Assembly: GCA_030407315.1 (NCBI GenBank)
Contig: JALQPE010001287.1
Coordinates: 1-18,079 of the forward strand
Length of the DNA: 18,079 bases
Source: Asparagopsis taxiformis
Taxonomy: Eukaryota > Rhodophyta > Florideophyceae > Bonnemaisoniales > Bonnemaisoniaceae
Direction: 5' to 3'
Below, in pieces: positions 16,533 through 18,079 of the stretch (the stretch's first letter is position 1; the number at the start of each line of letters is the position of its first letter). The notes under the pieces are model-generated. The model searched no databases, was not told where the DNA came from, and saw nothing but the letters and a program-made list of their open reading frames with translations. Both the position numbers and the translations under genes were made by a program.

Positions 16533-17490
16533 ATGAAGGACAAGATAATCGAGAAAAATCATTGGGAAATCAGGGGTGTCCAATTTGCTGATATCTTAAG
16601 TCCAGATCTTTCACCCTCAGAATGGCAAAGCCTCCTTCTTGCCGTTGCCGCTCGTCGAGCGGCCAGACTATCTCCCGCTCAGGTTTTTGAACAATACCAA
16701 TCTAGCCGCTTTGTACATCCCGTACGAGGATTGAGTAAGGATCATTCCAAGTATTTGAGCAATGGGCTCAAGCGCAACTTCCTGCGGACTTTGAATCGAT
16801 TATACTTTCACCAGTGGCACCCTTGGCGAGTTGCTCAAGTGTAGCCACCGTTCATCAAAACAAAGTACTAAGTGCGCATCGTAACCTTGAGGTTGTAGCG
16901 GACGCCACAAATGTGCTCGCCATGGAGGCTAGCCTTCGCCGCAAAGCTCTGCTTGCCGCACAGCCAAAGAGTCAGCAACAAATCCATTTGGCTACTAGTC
17001 ATCGTCATCTTAGGGCGCAGGCGCTTGCCATGGAAGGGTTCACCGCTCATTTTCAGATCCATGCATGGTTAGTGCTGGTCGTGACGAAGGAAACTGGTTA
17101 TTTGAAAAAGCCGTCTTGAAGCAACACCTGGAATATTACCTTCGCTTATTAAGTACCGGTCCATTTAGCGTGGAAGAAACCAGCTTAGAGTTAGCTGTAA
17201 CGATCCTTTCGCCATCTTTTCTGGCTATTTATGAGGAAGTGGTTACTGCTTTGGCCAAAACTTATCCAAATGTAAAGATGCGATTGGCCCCGGAGAGAGA
17301 AACAGGCCGGAACTACTACAAAGTGTGTTGCTTCTATATCTATGCACATTTGAAATGGACAATCCATTCCATTTTGCGATGGCGGTTTCACCGATTGGAC
17401 GCACAATTCTTGGCCAGTCGAAAAGAACGACTCCTAAGCAGTGGATTTGGCGTAGAATTGTGGTTGCGGTTGGTGCAGGGAACTAGCTAG
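16533..17490 (+). CDS. Conserved protein of unknown function, frameshifted
   Basis: About 319 residues. Starts MKDKIIEKNHWEIRGVQFAD; has RLSPAQVFEQYQSSRFVHP in the first frame, breaks near 16756 to AQLPADFESIILSPVAPLAS, CSSVATVHQNKVLSAHRNLE, VVADATNVLAMEASLRRK, then HRHLRAQALAMEGFTAHF, breaks near 17065 to VSAGRDEGNWLFEKAVLKQH, and ends with GRNYYK, DGGFTDWT (in a short third frame, about 17355-17405) and SRKERLLSSGFG. The dense motifs (SPVAPL, DATNVLA, RRK, HLRAQ, SAGRDEG, DGGFTDW, KERLL-SGFG) look like a conserved globular enzyme. I recall a broadly distributed family with this pattern and no assigned function; the motif layout resembles class II aminoacyl-tRNA-synthetase-like cores, but that is only an impression. 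Spaced 2 bases from the protease gene. Confidence 0.7.
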
Positions 17491-17670
17491 GAAAATTTGA
17501 GACTCAATAGGTTCGAAGCAGCATTTTCTGCACCCTGTTTTCATAACCTTGGTTAGTTTAAGTGTCTTTAGCCGGAGGTAGGGTTCTTTCACAAATCTTA
17601 TAAGATGGTTCGCCCCAGGTACTATCCTGTGGTAATGTACCGTTAATGGGGTAAGCATATCTATTGGTTA

Positions 17671-18055
17671 ATGAAACGGCATTTACTTCATGTATTTTTA
17701 GTACTGTGCTGTGGCGCGCTCTCCATGGGGGTTTGGGACTTGGAATTCTCCGCGCAAGCCTTGGAAGGGCAGTTAGAGTGGTTGGAATGGTACAGTACAG
17801 CGTTTTTTCTAATCGCTGCTTTGGCAGTACTGGCTTACTTACATCCCTTCTTTCGTTGGGGAGGAATTCCTGCCAAAAGTATTTGGTGGGCAGGAGTGGA
17901 ATATATGCCACTTTAGTTACAGCGCTGCTCGTCAGTCGCCTAATCCTATTCAGTCTATTCCACACTTCTACGGTTGGCTAAATGCCTATAGTTTAATAGG
18001 CCTCTTACTTTTTTTGGCAGGACTTACTGCCTATTCTATTATTCCATCACGATAA
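17671..18055 (+). CDS. Small multi-pass membrane protein, frameshifted
   Basis: About 128 residues in three frames: MKRHLLHVFLVLCCGALSMG, WDLEFSAQALEGQLEWLEWY, STAFFLIAALAVLAYLHPFF, then a break near 17897 to IYATLVTALLVSRLILFSL, then a break near 17955 to IPHFYGWLNAYSLIGLLLFL, AGLTAYSIIPSR and the TAA at 18053-18055. Four hydrophobic segments separated by short loops; no family recognised. The start at 17671 is the first ATG of the frame and opens a hydrophobic segment. The 180-base gap after the previous gene holds no terminator with a T-run, so it may belong to the same unit as the protease, but that is unproven. Confidence 0.65.
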
Positions 18056-18079
18056 GAAGATTGCAAAGCCCTCGCCCAA

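Noticed and set aside
17570..17650. tRNA-like GGTTCGCCCC near 17609
   Set aside because: No acceptor, D or anticodon arms can be placed around it; a chance match to a T-arm.
17558..17965. 135-codon minus-strand frame
   Set aside because: Mostly antisense of the small membrane protein at 17671-18055, which has proper membrane segments in all three joined frames.

Overview
The window looks like chromosomal DNA of a Bacteroidota bacterium, probably Saprospiria/Lewinella-like. The evidence is a short RpoD of about 289 residues with no region 1.1, a TonB-dependent receptor with an N-terminal carboxypeptidase-regulatory-like domain, an OmpA-family protein with thrombospondin type-3 calcium repeats, a GHL10/DUF187 'family 10' glycosidase, an acidic START-like protein, and several promoters with the -7 box TAnnTTTG and, in two cases, a -33 TTG. 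Base composition is moderately AT-rich in intergenic DNA.

Almost every long gene is broken by single-base indels, mostly lost bases in short homopolymers. This includes rpoD and rpe, which should be essential or nearly so. The reading frames resume exactly where the family expects, so I read most breaks as sequence/assembly errors (uncorrected long reads) and annotate each gene across its full span as one CDS.

Layout. 1-821 (-): 3'-truncated OmpA/TSP3 outer-membrane protein. 1308-2056 (+): secreted unknown. 2057-2420: nested inverted-repeat element between two converging genes. 2434-4118 (-): secreted family-10-like glycosidase with a very basic tail. 4379-5813 (-): helical-repeat-like unknown. 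5814-7360: about 1.5 kb without a convincing protein gene. It holds three diverged copies of a unit made of a small hairpin, a TTTACTACTA-rich segment and a terminator-like hairpin, plus further terminators; this is the best candidate for something undescribed. 7361-8039 (+): rpe. 8185-10705 (+): TonB-dependent receptor. 11294-11689 (+): small coiled-coil membrane protein. 11794-12172 (-): START-like protein. 12701-13572 (+): rpoD with a clear promoter and terminator. 13670-14163 (-): Lrp/AsnC regulator with a clear promoter. 14816-16530 (+): S41 C-terminal processing protease, followed 2 nt later by a conserved unknown (16533-17490) and then a small membrane protein (17671-18055).

Functionally this is mostly housekeeping (sigma factor, pentose-phosphate epimerase, envelope proteins, periplasmic protease). 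No CRISPR array, phage block, defence island, transposase, rRNA or tRNA is visible.
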